A stretch of DNA of 64,000 nucleotides from CAVQUE01 sp046290435. GTDB taxonomy: Bacteria; Actinomycetota; Acidimicrobiia; Acidimicrobiales; UBA8592. The notes beneath the pieces are model-generated. The model was not told the DNA's origin, ran no database searches, and worked only from the letters and a program-made list of their open reading frames with translations. Position numbers and translations under genes: made by a program. Where the stretch lies: NCBI GenBank assembly GCA_046290435.1, contig JBKAGO010000042.1, forward strand, positions 1 through 64,000. Direction: 5' to 3'. This document shows positions 55,554-63,293 of this stretch, in pieces. Within the stretch, counting starts at the first letter, position 1, and the number at the start of each line of letters is the position of its first letter.

Positions 55554-56984
55554 ATGAAGCGCCGTACGAAGATCATCGCCACGATCGGCCCGGCCAGCGA
55601 GTCGGAGGCGATGCTGCGCAAGCTCGTCGAGGCCGGAATGGACGTGGCGCGTCTCAGCCTGGCACACAGCCCCCTCGACGAGGCCCTCGAGCGCTATCAC
55701 CGCATCCGGTCGGTCGCCGCCGACATCGGCACGCGCGTCGGGATCCTGGTCGACCTCCCCGGTCCGAAGATCCGCACCGCCGCGTTCCCGGACGAGGGCT
55801 CGCTGCTCGCGCAGGATGCCACCGTCCGGCTCGTGGTCGGCGACCGGCAGTCGTCGTCCACGGTCGTCGAGGTCGACTACGAGCACGCGCTGCGTGACCT
55901 GCGTGTCGGCGACGTCCTGCCCTTCGGCGACGGCCAGGTGGTCGTGCGCGTCGATGACATCGACGACACCGGCGCGACCGGCACCGTCACCGCCGGCGGG
56001 CTCCTGCGGGGCCGCCCGGGCATCCGGTTGCCGGCGGATCGGGTCAGCCTGAGCACCCCCACCGACGACGACCTCCGCAAACTCGACGCTTTCGTCGACG
56101 TCGGGGTCGACATGGTGGCGGTCTCCTATGTCCGCTCCGCCCACGACGTCCGCCGTGTCGGCACCGAGCCCCACCCGCGGGGACCGCTCATCGTGGCCAA
56201 GATCGAGACACGCGCCGCGGTCGAGAACCTCTCGAGCATCATCGACGCCTCCGCCGCCATCATGGTTGCCCGCGGCGACCTCGGCACCGAATGCGATCTC
56301 GCCGAGCTACCGCATCTGCAGAAGCAGATCATCGCGGAGTGCATCGCGGCCGGGCTGCCAGTCATCACTGCCACCCAGATGCTCGATTCGATGATCCACG
56401 CGCCAACCCCGACGCGTGCCGAGGCCAGCGATGTCGCCAACGCGGTCTTCGACGGCACATCGGCCGTGATGCTCTCGGGCGAGACCGCGATCGGGGACCA
56501 TCCCGTCACCGCCGTGTCCACGATGGCCCGCATCGCGCTCCGCGCCGACATCGAGTTCGACTACACCGCCTGGGCCGAGCGGGTCACGGCGCTCCGCGAT
56601 CAGCGCAGCGCCGCGCCCGCCGAGTCCATCACCGACGCCATGACCCTGGCGACGTGGCGTGCGGCCAACGAGCTCGAGCTCGCCGCACTGTTGTGCATCT
56701 CCGGGTCGGGGTTCACGGTGCGTTCGATGGCACGGTTCCGGCCCAACGTCCCCATCATCGGGTTGACCACCAACGAACGGACCGCGCAGCAGCTCACGCT
56801 CAGCTGGGGCGTCAGGCCGCTGCTCGTGGAGCCCGAGTGGTCCTATGAGTTCCGCGTCAACAAAGCCGTCGCCCAGGCGAAGGAAGCCGGGCTCGTGCGC
56901 AACGGCGATCTCATCGGGGTGCTCGCCGGCATGACAGGCGACTCGCGATCCACCGACGTGCTGCGCATCATGCGCGTCGACTGA
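55554..56984 (+). CDS. pyk: Pyruvate kinase, K+-independent-type signature
   Basis: 476 residues from ATG 55554; a TTG at 55545 in frame overlaps the -10 element. The (beta/alpha)8 core has KIIATIGPASES, VDLPGPKIRT, the substrate/metal site LIVAKIETRAAVENL and AIMVARGDLGTECDLAELPHLQKQII, and TATQMLDSMIHAPTPTRAEASDVANAVFDGTSAVMLSGETAIGDHPV. The usual RLNFSHG at the start of the fold is R33-LSLAHS and the DTKGPE segment is D67-LPGPK72; Lys at that last position marks K+-independent enzymes. The C-terminal domain is normal. Converts PEP and ADP to pyruvate and ATP. Monocistronic. Confidence 0.93.
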   Translation: MKRRTKIIATIGPASESEAMLRKLVEAGMDVARLSLAHSPLDEALERYHRIRSVAADIGTRVGILVDLPGPKIRTAAFPDEGSLLAQDATVRLVVGDRQSSSTVVEVDYEHALRDLRVGDVLPFGDGQVVVRVDDIDDTGATGTVTAGGLLRGRPGIRLPADRVSLSTPTDDDLRKLDAFVDVGVDMVAVSYVRSAHDVRRVGTEPHPRGPLIVAKIETRAAVENLSSIIDASAAIMVARGDLGTECDLAELPHLQKQIIAECIAAGLPVITATQMLDSMIHAPTPTRAEASDVANAVFDGTSAVMLSGETAIGDHPVTAVSTMARIALRADIEFDYTAWAERVTALRDQRSAAPAESITDAMTLATWRAANELELAALLCISGSGFTVRSMARFRPNVPIIGLTTNERTAQQLTLSWGVRPLLVEPEWSYEFRVNKAVAQAKEAGLVRNGDLIGVLAGMTGDSRSTDVLRIMRVD

Positions 56985-57043
56985 GCGCCACCGGGAACCG
57001 CACCGCGGCCGTTCGTCCCGCCAGGACCACCATGGCCGGGAGG

Positions 57044-57049
57044 TAGGCT
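57044..57049 (+). promoter_or_regulatory. -10 element TAGGCT of a leaderless start
   Basis: TAGGCT ends 7 bases before ATG 57057. Confidence 0.55.
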
Positions 57050-57056
57050 CTCGCCC

Positions 57057-57503
57057 ATGTCCGACGCCCCTGTCTCGATCACCCCCACCGGCCCGCCCGA
57101 GACCGTCATCGGCCCCGAGCCCGACGACGCGGTCGTTCGCCTCGCCGCCGCGCTCGACCTCGACGATCCCGGCGAGAGCCGGACCGCAGTCGCCGCCGTC
57201 GTGGCCGACCATCCCCGGTTCCTCGACGGGTGGGCCCGCCTCGGCGACCTCGCCCGCGACGACATCGAGGCCTACGCCGCGTACCGGGTCGGCTATCACC
57301 GCGGGCTCGACCGCCTGCGCCAGAGCGGCTGGCGCGGTAGCGGCTACGTCCGTTGGCACCACGAGACCAACCGCGGGTTCCTCCGTGCACTCGCCGGCCT
57401 CGAGCGCGTCGCCGGCATCATCGGCGAACGAGACGAACAGGAGCGATGTGCCCACTTCCTCCGCCAACTCGACCCGGCGTGGCCGCCGGCGGAGCTCGAC
57501 TGA
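57057..57503 (+). CDS. DUF3151 family protein
   Basis: 148 residues. The family pattern is clear: AVVADHPRFLDGWARLGDLARDDIEAYAAYRVGYHRGLDRLRQSGWRGSGYVRWHHETNRGFLRALAGLERVAGIIGERDEQERCAHFLRQLDPAW (the YxRxGYHRGLDxLRxxGWxGxGxVxxxHExNRGFL core). DUF3151 proteins are conserved in actinobacteria and have no assigned function; they are helical and TPR-like. Cytoplasmic. Leaderless start; followed by a second flavin-reductase-fold gene with its own promoter. Confidence 0.92.
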   Translation: MSDAPVSITPTGPPETVIGPEPDDAVVRLAAALDLDDPGESRTAVAAVVADHPRFLDGWARLGDLARDDIEAYAAYRVGYHRGLDRLRQSGWRGSGYVRWHHETNRGFLRALAGLERVAGIIGERDEQERCAHFLRQLDPAWPPAELD

Positions 57504-57548
57504 CCACGGATGCCCCGACGAACCCGGGAGCCCCAGCGGACCAGCCGG

Positions 57549-57554
57549 TAGGGT
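57549..57554 (+). promoter_or_regulatory. -10 element TAGGGT of a leaderless start
   Basis: TAGGGT ends 7 bases before ATG 57562. Confidence 0.55.
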
Positions 57555-57561
57555 GCCCACC

Positions 57562-58122
57562 ATGGCATCTCCCGGAGGTTCTGGTCCCATCGGTCCCTAC
57601 CCACCCGGCGTCGACGACGACGACGCACGCGAGGAGTACGACAGGCTGCGCCGTCGGGTCCTGTGGACACTGCCCTACGGTCTCTACGTCGTGGGCTCAC
57701 GCGACGGCGACAGACGCAACGCCATGACGCTCAACTGGGCGACGCAGGTGTCGTTCGAACCGAAGCTGATCGGCATCGGCGTCGAGAAGCCCGCCTTCAC
57801 CCACGAGCTCATCAGCGCCGGCGGGGTCTTCAGCTTGTGCACCGTCGCCCGGGAGGACCGGGCGATCGTCCGCAAGTTCACCAAGCCGGTCGAGGTCGAC
57901 GTCGCGGCCTCGACCCTCAACGGCTTTGCGTTCCACGACGGCGTCACCGGCGCCCCCGTCCTCGACCAGGCCCCCGCATGGCTCGACTGCGAGGTTCGCC
58001 AGAGCGTCGACTGCGGCGGCCACACCTTCTTCATCGGCGAGGTCGTCGACTGCGGGTTCCAGGGGCCCGAAGACACCGAGGTCCTGCGCATGGAGGACAC
58101 GAGGATGAACTACGGCGGCTGA
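57562..58122 (+). CDS. Flavin-reductase-like FMN-binding protein
   Basis: 186 residues from ATG 57562. FMN-binding split barrel: LWTLPYGLYVVGSRDGDRRNAMTLNWATQVSFEPKLIGIGVEKPAFTHELISAGGVFSLCTVAREDRAIVRKFTKP, then APVLDQAPAWLDCEVRQSVDCGGHTFFIGEVVDCGF. It follows the flavin-reductase/DIM6-NTAB pattern (NxMTxxWxxQVSFxPxxxxVxVxKxxxT). The first 15 residues are a proline/glycine-rich leader. The partner enzyme is unknown; a similar-fold gene lies at 54915, but the two are not close paralogues. Confidence 0.88.
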   Translation: MASPGGSGPIGPYPPGVDDDDAREEYDRLRRRVLWTLPYGLYVVGSRDGDRRNAMTLNWATQVSFEPKLIGIGVEKPAFTHELISAGGVFSLCTVAREDRAIVRKFTKPVEVDVAASTLNGFAFHDGVTGAPVLDQAPAWLDCEVRQSVDCGGHTFFIGEVVDCGFQGPEDTEVLRMEDTRMNYGG

Positions 58123-58137
58123 GGCGAAGCCGAACTC

Positions 58138-59067
58138 GTGCCGCCCTCGATGCCCTTCGACGTCGCCATCCTCACCGGCGGGCGCTCCCGGCGGATGGGT
58201 CGCGACAAGGCGCTGATGGCGCTCGGCAACCGACGCCTCGTCGAGATCGCGGCCGACGCAGCACGAGCTGCTGGAGCGGATCGGACCGTCACCGTCGGCG
58301 GCGACGAGGCTGCCCTCACCCGCCTCGGCTTCGAGTGGGTCCCGGATCGCTGGCCCGGCGAGGGACCTCTCGGGGGCATCATCACGGCCTTGTCGGCGAC
58401 AGTCTCGGAGCGGGTCGTCGTGCTCGCCTGCGACCACGTCGCCGCAGTGCCCGATGCAATCGCAGCGGTCGTCGACGCGCTCGGCGACGACGCCGATGTG
58501 GCGGTACCGGTCGTCGGGGGCCGCGATCAGACCCTGCACGCAGCGTGGCATCGTCGCTGTCTCGGCCCGCTCACCGAACGGTTCGCAGACGGGGCCCGCT
58601 CCGTCCATGACGGCTTGGCCACCCTCGGCGTCGTCCGTGTCGTCATGGAGGAAGATCGCTGGGTCGCCGACGCCGACACGCCTGCCGAACTCCTCGCGGC
58701 GCATCCGAGGCGGTACCATCGGGCCTCGGCTGAGGAGATACCCGTGACCGTCAACGAAATCGATGTCGACGCCCTCGATGAGCTCGATCCGACCGAGATC
58801 CAGCTCATCGATGTGCGCGAGGCCGACGAATACGAAGAAGCCCGAGTCCGCGGCACCGTCCACGTTCCGCTCGGCACCGTCCCGGACGCGGTCGACGCAC
58901 TCGATCGCGACCGCACCGTGTACGTGATCTGCGCATCCGGTGGACGGTCGTTGCGGGCAGCGGAGTTCCTCGTCGATGCCGGCTTCGACGCCGTCAACAT
59001 CGCCGGTGGTACCAAGGGCTGGATCGCATCGGGTCGCCCCGTCGACAGCGGTCCGGCGACTGCGTGA
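58138..59067 (+). CDS. MobA-like molybdenum cofactor guanylyltransferase fused to rhodanese
   Basis: 309 residues, GTG 58138. Residues 1-190: MobA-type nucleotidyltransferase, ILTGGRSRRMGRDKALM (13-28), ADRTVTVGGDEAAL, GEGPLGGIITALSATVSERVVVLACDHVAAVP and VHDGLATLGV. Residues 195-309: rhodanese domain with LIDVREADEYEEARVRGTVHVPLG and the active site C265-ASGGRS. An in-frame GTG at 58744 has GAGGAG 6 bases before it and would give the rhodanese alone, so both a fused and a separate product are possible. MobA attaches GMP to molybdopterin; a linked sulfur carrier would fit cofactor sulfuration, but this is inference. Confidence 0.83.
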   Translation: MPPSMPFDVAILTGGRSRRMGRDKALMALGNRRLVEIAADAARAAGADRTVTVGGDEAALTRLGFEWVPDRWPGEGPLGGIITALSATVSERVVVLACDHVAAVPDAIAAVVDALGDDADVAVPVVGGRDQTLHAAWHRRCLGPLTERFADGARSVHDGLATLGVVRVVMEEDRWVADADTPAELLAAHPRRYHRASAEEIPVTVNEIDVDALDELDPTEIQLIDVREADEYEEARVRGTVHVPLGTVPDAVDALDRDRTVYVICASGGRSLRAAEFLVDAGFDAVNIAGGTKGWIASGRPVDSGPATA

Positions 59068-59098
59068 TCGACCGCAACGCGACGGAGAGGGTGCGGGC

Positions 59099-60268
59099 GT
59101 GAGCGCCGCGGAGCCTTCGCCGATCCCCGAGCTCGTCGTCGACCAGGATCGCTTCGACGCGCTGATCCCCGAGATCGCCGACCAGCCCACCTACGCGGTC
59201 GACACCGAATTCCACCGCGAGCGCAGCTACTACCCGAAGGTCGCGCTGGTCCAGATCAACTGGGGCGCGGGCATGGCCCTGGTCGATCCGCTCGTCGTCT
59301 CGCTCGAACCCCTCGCTGCGGTTCTCGACGGCCCCGGACTCGCCGTCATGCACGCCTCGAGCCAGGACCTCGAGGTGTTGCGCCGCTCGTGCGGCACGTT
59401 GCCCACACGCCTGTTCGACACCCAGGTCGCGGCCGGCTTCACCGGTCTGCGCAGCCCGTCGCTCGCAGCGTTGCACGACCAGCTGCTCGGCGTGCGCCTC
59501 CCCAAGGGCGACCGGCTCACCGACTGGCTCCGTCGACCGCTGTCGGAGGCCCAGCTCGCCTACGCCGCATCCGATGTCGTGCACCTGCTCGAGATCCACC
59601 GCATCCTCGAGACGGATCTGGCCCGTCGGGGCCGGCTGCAGTGGGCCGAGGCCGAGTGCGAGGAGGTCCTGCAGCGAGGCCACACCCAGCGCGATCCCGC
59701 GCAGGCGTGGCTCAAGATCAAAGAGACCCGCCACCTCAGCGGCCGCGGGCGCGGTGTCGCCCAAGCGCTCGCCCAATGGCGGGAGGAGCGGGCCCAGGAG
59801 ACCGACCAGCCCCCGCGCTTCGTTCTGCCCGACCTCGCCGTCGTCGGGATCGCACAGAAGCCCCCGACGACCGCGGAGGACCTGCGGCGGGTGCGCGGCC
59901 TCGACGAGCGCCACCTGCGCAACGGCCATGCCGAGGAACTCCTGCAGGTCGTCGCCGCCGGGCTCGGCAACGACGTCGCCACGCCGGCCCGGACCGGTAA
60001 CCGGGCGCTCATGGAACGCCTGCGGCCGGCGGTCACGCTGGTGTCGGCATGGCTGTCCCAACATGCCCAGGACATCGAGATCGATCCGGCCATGCTCGGA
60101 ACCCGCGCCGACATCGAGGCGCTCCTGCGCGGCGACGCCGACGCCCGGTTGAGCACCGGGTGGCGTGCCGAACACGTCGGAGCGCCCATCCGCAGCCTGG
60201 TCGACGGCGAGGCCACCCTGGCCTTCGACGACGGCCGCCTGGTGCTCGAGGACCGCATCCGCCCCTGA
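59099..60268 (+). CDS. rnd: Ribonuclease D family protein (3'-5' exonuclease plus HRDC)
   Basis: 389 residues from GTG 59099 with GGAGAGG upstream. The exonuclease domain has YAVDTEFHRERSYYPKVALVQINWG (Asp-x-Glu), MHASSQDLEVL, LFDTQVAAGFTGLRSPSLAALHDQLLGVRLPKGDRLTDWLRRPLSEAQLAYAASDVVHLLEIH (D-x-Q and YAxxDV). An HRDC-like region (about 205-300: HTQRDPAQAWLKIKETRHLSGRGRGVAQALAQWREERAQETDQPPRFVLPD) and a C-terminal helical part follow. Trims tRNA or other structured RNA 3' ends. It lies 31 bases after the MobA-rhodanese gene on the same strand. The gene symbol is by family. Confidence 0.92.
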   Translation: MSAAEPSPIPELVVDQDRFDALIPEIADQPTYAVDTEFHRERSYYPKVALVQINWGAGMALVDPLVVSLEPLAAVLDGPGLAVMHASSQDLEVLRRSCGTLPTRLFDTQVAAGFTGLRSPSLAALHDQLLGVRLPKGDRLTDWLRRPLSEAQLAYAASDVVHLLEIHRILETDLARRGRLQWAEAECEEVLQRGHTQRDPAQAWLKIKETRHLSGRGRGVAQALAQWREERAQETDQPPRFVLPDLAVVGIAQKPPTTAEDLRRVRGLDERHLRNGHAEELLQVVAAGLGNDVATPARTGNRALMERLRPAVTLVSAWLSQHAQDIEIDPAMLGTRADIEALLRGDADARLSTGWRAEHVGAPIRSLVDGEATLAFDDGRLVLEDRIRP

Positions 60269-60273
60269 TCCGT

Positions 60274-60346
60274 CGTGGCCCGAGCGGCCCGTGAGCGCAG
60301 CGAACAAGAGCGGGAGATGGCGGACCCGGATCCACCGAATTGCACC
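60274..60346. repeat. Dispersed 73-bp intergenic repeat, copy B
   Basis: Second copy of the element at 3181-3253, here 5 bases after the RNase D stop. Shared blocks include CGTGGCCCGAGC, GCCCGTGAGCGC and AGCGGGAGATGGC. The rest of the 60347-60523 gap shows no further gene; no terminator is obvious. Confidence 0.7.
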
Positions 60347-60523
60347 AACCGGCTGACTTCCTACGTGTGGTCGTACCGGCTTGCACGTCATGCACCGCAG
60401 GGGCATGAAAGGGCCGTGAAGCCGAGGGATCGTCCTTCGGGTGCGCTACTGTGGTTTCGGCGTTCGTTGGTCCCGAGGACCGCGAACCATCGGATCCAAC
60501 TTCCTCACCCCCGGAGCCGACCC

Positions 60524-60709
60524 GTGAAAAAGGGACGACACCGTCGATACATCGAAGCTCGGGCGCTCAAGCACCAGAACGATGCCCTGGACGACCTCTT
60601 CAGCGACAACGAGCAGCCCTGCGAGGAGTGCGAAGCGCTCCCCGGTCAGGACCACAAGTCGTGGTGCCTCAACGCCACCGAACCGGTGGGCGTCGACGGC
60701 GACGACTGA
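60524..60709 (+). CDS. Small Cys-containing protein, putative zinc binder
   Basis: 61 residues from GTG 60524 (CGGAG seven bases upstream). A basic start, VKKGRHRRYIEARALKHQNDALDD, is followed by acidic SDNEQP and a C33-EEC36 pair, then C48 (DHKSWC) with H44 between. A CxxC-x7-H-x3-C arrangement is enough for one zinc site. No family is recognised; similar small proteins with an N-terminal basic patch often bind RNA or the ribosome, but that is only a guess. A longer frame upstream runs through repeat B and is not protein-like. Confidence 0.62.
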   Translation: MKKGRHRRYIEARALKHQNDALDDLFSDNEQPCEECEALPGQDHKSWCLNATEPVGVDGDD

Positions 60710-60744
60710 CGTCGCCCCGACTGCAGCGGGCGACGTGACGCCGT

Positions 60745-62439
60745 TCAGTTCCCCGTCTCGTCGAGGATCTCGTCGAGCTTGACGATGTCGTCGGCGGTGA
60801 CGACACCGATGAAGGTGCCGTCCCGATCCACCACCGGCAACAGATCGATGTCGGCCTGATCCATCGCAGATACCGCGTCGCGGAATGTCCACGAGGCCCG
60901 TCCCACCGGTCCGTCGGTCTGCATGATGTCCCCGACGGTCACGTCGTCCCAGCGTTCACGTTCGACCTGTTTGAGGTCGTCGAGGTCGCACATACCGACG
61001 TACCGGCCCCCTTCGACGACCGCGACGGTGCGCTCCCGGCGCCCGAGCACGTGCACGTACACGAATTCAGCGGCCGTTGCGTCCGGGGGCACGGTCATCA
61101 CATCGGTGGTGAGCGCCGACGCGATGGGCAACTGCAGGCGGCTCTCGATGTGGCCCATGCGCTCGCCGCGCTGGAAGCCGGCCACCGAGGTGTTCCCCGC
61201 GACGAGCTGTGACATCGCCGCCGCCAACAGCGCCGGCACCACATAGGGCGAGGCGCCGGTCGATTCAGCGACGAACATCACCGCTGCGATCGGGGCGCGG
61301 TAGCCGGCGCCGAGGAACGCGGCCAGGCCCAGGGTGGGATACAGCGACGTCGAGTCCTGACCGATCACCTGGCCGATGAAGCTGCCCATGATGATGCCCT
61401 GGACGGCCAGAGGGATGAACAACCCGCCGGTGCCGCCGCCGACGATGGTCGTGATCGTGGCTGCGAACTGGAAGGCGAACAGCGCGGCCACCAGACCGAG
61501 GGCATGATCGCCCTCGCGCAGCCAGGTGACGGCCTCGAAACCGGGCCCGAGGGTGACGGTGTCACCGAAGACCGCATCGGAGGCCACCACGAGGACACCG
61601 AGGATCAGGCCGGCGCCGATCAGGCGCCAGGCGAGGCGCACGGCGGTGGAGACGCCCTTCGCCCAGCGGACGGCGAGGGCGTAGCCGCGCCCGGCGAGCC
61701 CTGCGACGATGCCGATCACCGCACCGCCGATGAGATCGGTGAGGTCGAGGCTCCGCTCGGTGAAGCCGAGCGACGGGAACACCGGGTCGGTCCCGATGAT
61801 GGCCGCGAACGTCAGGAAGCTCGTGGCGCTCGCGATGAGGGCGGGCAGCAGCGCCCGCCTCGCGACATCGTCGCGGTAAGGGGACTCGAGCGCGAAGATG
61901 ACACCGGTCGCCGGCGTCTTGAAGATGGCTGCCACCCCGGCTGCCGCTCCGGCCGTGAGCAGCACCTTGGCCTCGTCGCGGCGGAAGAACCGACCGAAGG
62001 TCGATTGCAACCAGTTGCCGACCGTCGCGCCGGCGTAGATCGAGGGACCCTCGAGCCCCACCGCGCCGCCCGAGCCGATCGTGGCGGCCCCGGCGAGGAG
62101 TTTCGCCGGCAACTCGCGGATGGGCAGCCTCGGATTTCGTTCGTGATAGGCCCGGACGAACTCGTCCGAGGTCGATGGCGTCGCCCGCGGCCCGCCGTAG
62201 TGGAGGATCGCGGCCGCTGCGGTGAGGCCGATCAGCGGAGCGCTCGCCTTGACCCAGAGGGGTTGGTGGAGCAGCTCCTCGAGCAGCAACTCGACGGTGA
62301 TCCAGTCGAAGATGGCGACCACGATGCCGACGAGGACGCCGAGGATGCCCGACATCAACAACGTGCGGGGTAGCCGGATGAGCGTACGGTCGTGATCTTC
62401 GACGCCGCTCGGGAGGCCGCGCCGACGGGGGCTCGTCAT
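60745..62439 (-). CDS. ClC-type chloride channel/transporter with CBS pair
   Basis: 564 residues from ATG 62439, 8 bases after the upstream stop. ClC motifs: GSGGAVGLEGPSIYAGATVG with the gating Glu130, GVIFALESPYRDD, GGGTGGLFIPLAVQGIIMG and GAGYRAPIAAVMFVAESTG. The N-terminal serine motif GSGIP appears as GSGGA. Two CBS domains fill the last 125 residues (LTTDVMTVPPDATAAEFVYVHVLGRRERTVAVVEGGRYVGMCDLDDL and MQTDGPVGRASWTFRDAVSAMDQADIDLLPVVDRDGTFIGVVTADDI), which usually sense nucleotides. Moves chloride, with or without proton coupling. Confidence 0.93.
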   Translation of the reverse strand: MTSPRRRGLPSGVEDHDRTLIRLPRTLLMSGILGVLVGIVVAIFDWITVELLLEELLHQPLWVKASAPLIGLTAAAAILHYGGPRATPSTSDEFVRAYHERNPRLPIRELPAKLLAGAATIGSGGAVGLEGPSIYAGATVGNWLQSTFGRFFRRDEAKVLLTAGAAAGVAAIFKTPATGVIFALESPYRDDVARRALLPALIASATSFLTFAAIIGTDPVFPSLGFTERSLDLTDLIGGAVIGIVAGLAGRGYALAVRWAKGVSTAVRLAWRLIGAGLILGVLVVASDAVFGDTVTLGPGFEAVTWLREGDHALGLVAALFAFQFAATITTIVGGGTGGLFIPLAVQGIIMGSFIGQVIGQDSTSLYPTLGLAAFLGAGYRAPIAAVMFVAESTGASPYVVPALLAAAMSQLVAGNTSVAGFQRGERMGHIESRLQLPIASALTTDVMTVPPDATAAEFVYVHVLGRRERTVAVVEGGRYVGMCDLDDLKQVERERWDDVTVGDIMQTDGPVGRASWTFRDAVSAMDQADIDLLPVVDRDGTFIGVVTADDIVKLDEILDETGN

Positions 62440-62446
62440 CGTCGTG

Positions 62447-63190
62447 TCATCGGCTGCGTCGGACGGGATCTGCGACCGGGACGCCGGACCCGCGTCTGGC
62501 CAGGTATCTCTCGAGCCGCGCCAGGATGTCTGGCCCCACGAGCGTGCCGATCTCGGGGCGCAGGCGTTCGTGCACGGGGGTGGTCGCGATGTAGGCATCG
62601 TGGCTGTCGGTACACCACCAGGCGAACGAGGCTCCGGCTTCTCCCCAGTCGTGACGGCGCCACGGTCGCAGCGTGCTCACCAGGTGACCGTTCTCGTCCT
62701 CGTGGTGCTCGAGGCGAAGCGGCAGCTGCCAGCAGACCTCCGGCTTGGTGTCGAGATAGGACGTGCCGGCTTCGATAGCGCCACGGTGCAGGGCACAGCC
62801 GTGCCCGCCCGGGAAGCCCGGCCGATTCAGGAACACACATGCATCGTCGACCAGATCGGTGGTCCATGTCGGTTCTCCGCCGTCTCCGTCGGCGTCGATC
62901 ACGATGGCCTCGTCGACGTCGCGGTGATGCTGCCACTGCGAGGGCTCGAGCGCGGCCGCCGAACGTCGCACCCGCTCGAGGTCGGCGGCGTCGGCGAAGT
63001 GGGCACCGTGGCTGCAACAGCCCTCGGCCCGCTCGGGCGTGGGCGTCTCGCGCACACCCTTGCAGCCCTTGTCCCAGATGCACTCCCAGCCGCTCGTGAG
63101 GAAGGTGACATCGACCAGCCAGGTCCGTTCGGGGTCTTCGAAGGACACCCACTCGTGGAAATCATCGAAGTCTGGTTGGGCAGCGGACAC
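62447..63190 (-). CDS. Cysteine-rich protein of unknown function
   Basis: 247 residues, ATG 63190. Conserved-looking cysteines: WECIWDKGC (C37, C43), EGCCSHGAH (C58, C59), DDACVFLNRPGFPGGHGCALHRG (C118, C132, H135) and EVCWQLPLR (C153). The spacing recalls YkgJ/FliB-type CxxCxxCC metal-cluster proteins, but the exact motif differs. The C-terminal half contains a highly charged EHHEDENGHLVS and FAWWCTDSHDAYI. No catalytic motif is identified. Same strand as the ClC gene and only 8 bases apart, so they form one operon. Confidence 0.62.
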   Translation of the reverse strand: MSAAQPDFDDFHEWVSFEDPERTWLVDVTFLTSGWECIWDKGCKGVRETPTPERAEGCCSHGAHFADAADLERVRRSAAALEPSQWQHHRDVDEAIVIDADGDGGEPTWTTDLVDDACVFLNRPGFPGGHGCALHRGAIEAGTSYLDTKPEVCWQLPLRLEHHEDENGHLVSTLRPWRRHDWGEAGASFAWWCTDSHDAYIATTPVHERLRPEIGTLVGPDILARLERYLARRGSGVPVADPVRRSR

Positions 63191-63293
63191 AGCTCCGCCA
63201 CGTTACCGCTCCATCACCGCCTTGCCCGTGAGGCCGAAGACCGGCGGGAGACGCCGTGCCTCGGTGCCTCCGTCGCTGCGGAGGCACCGATGG

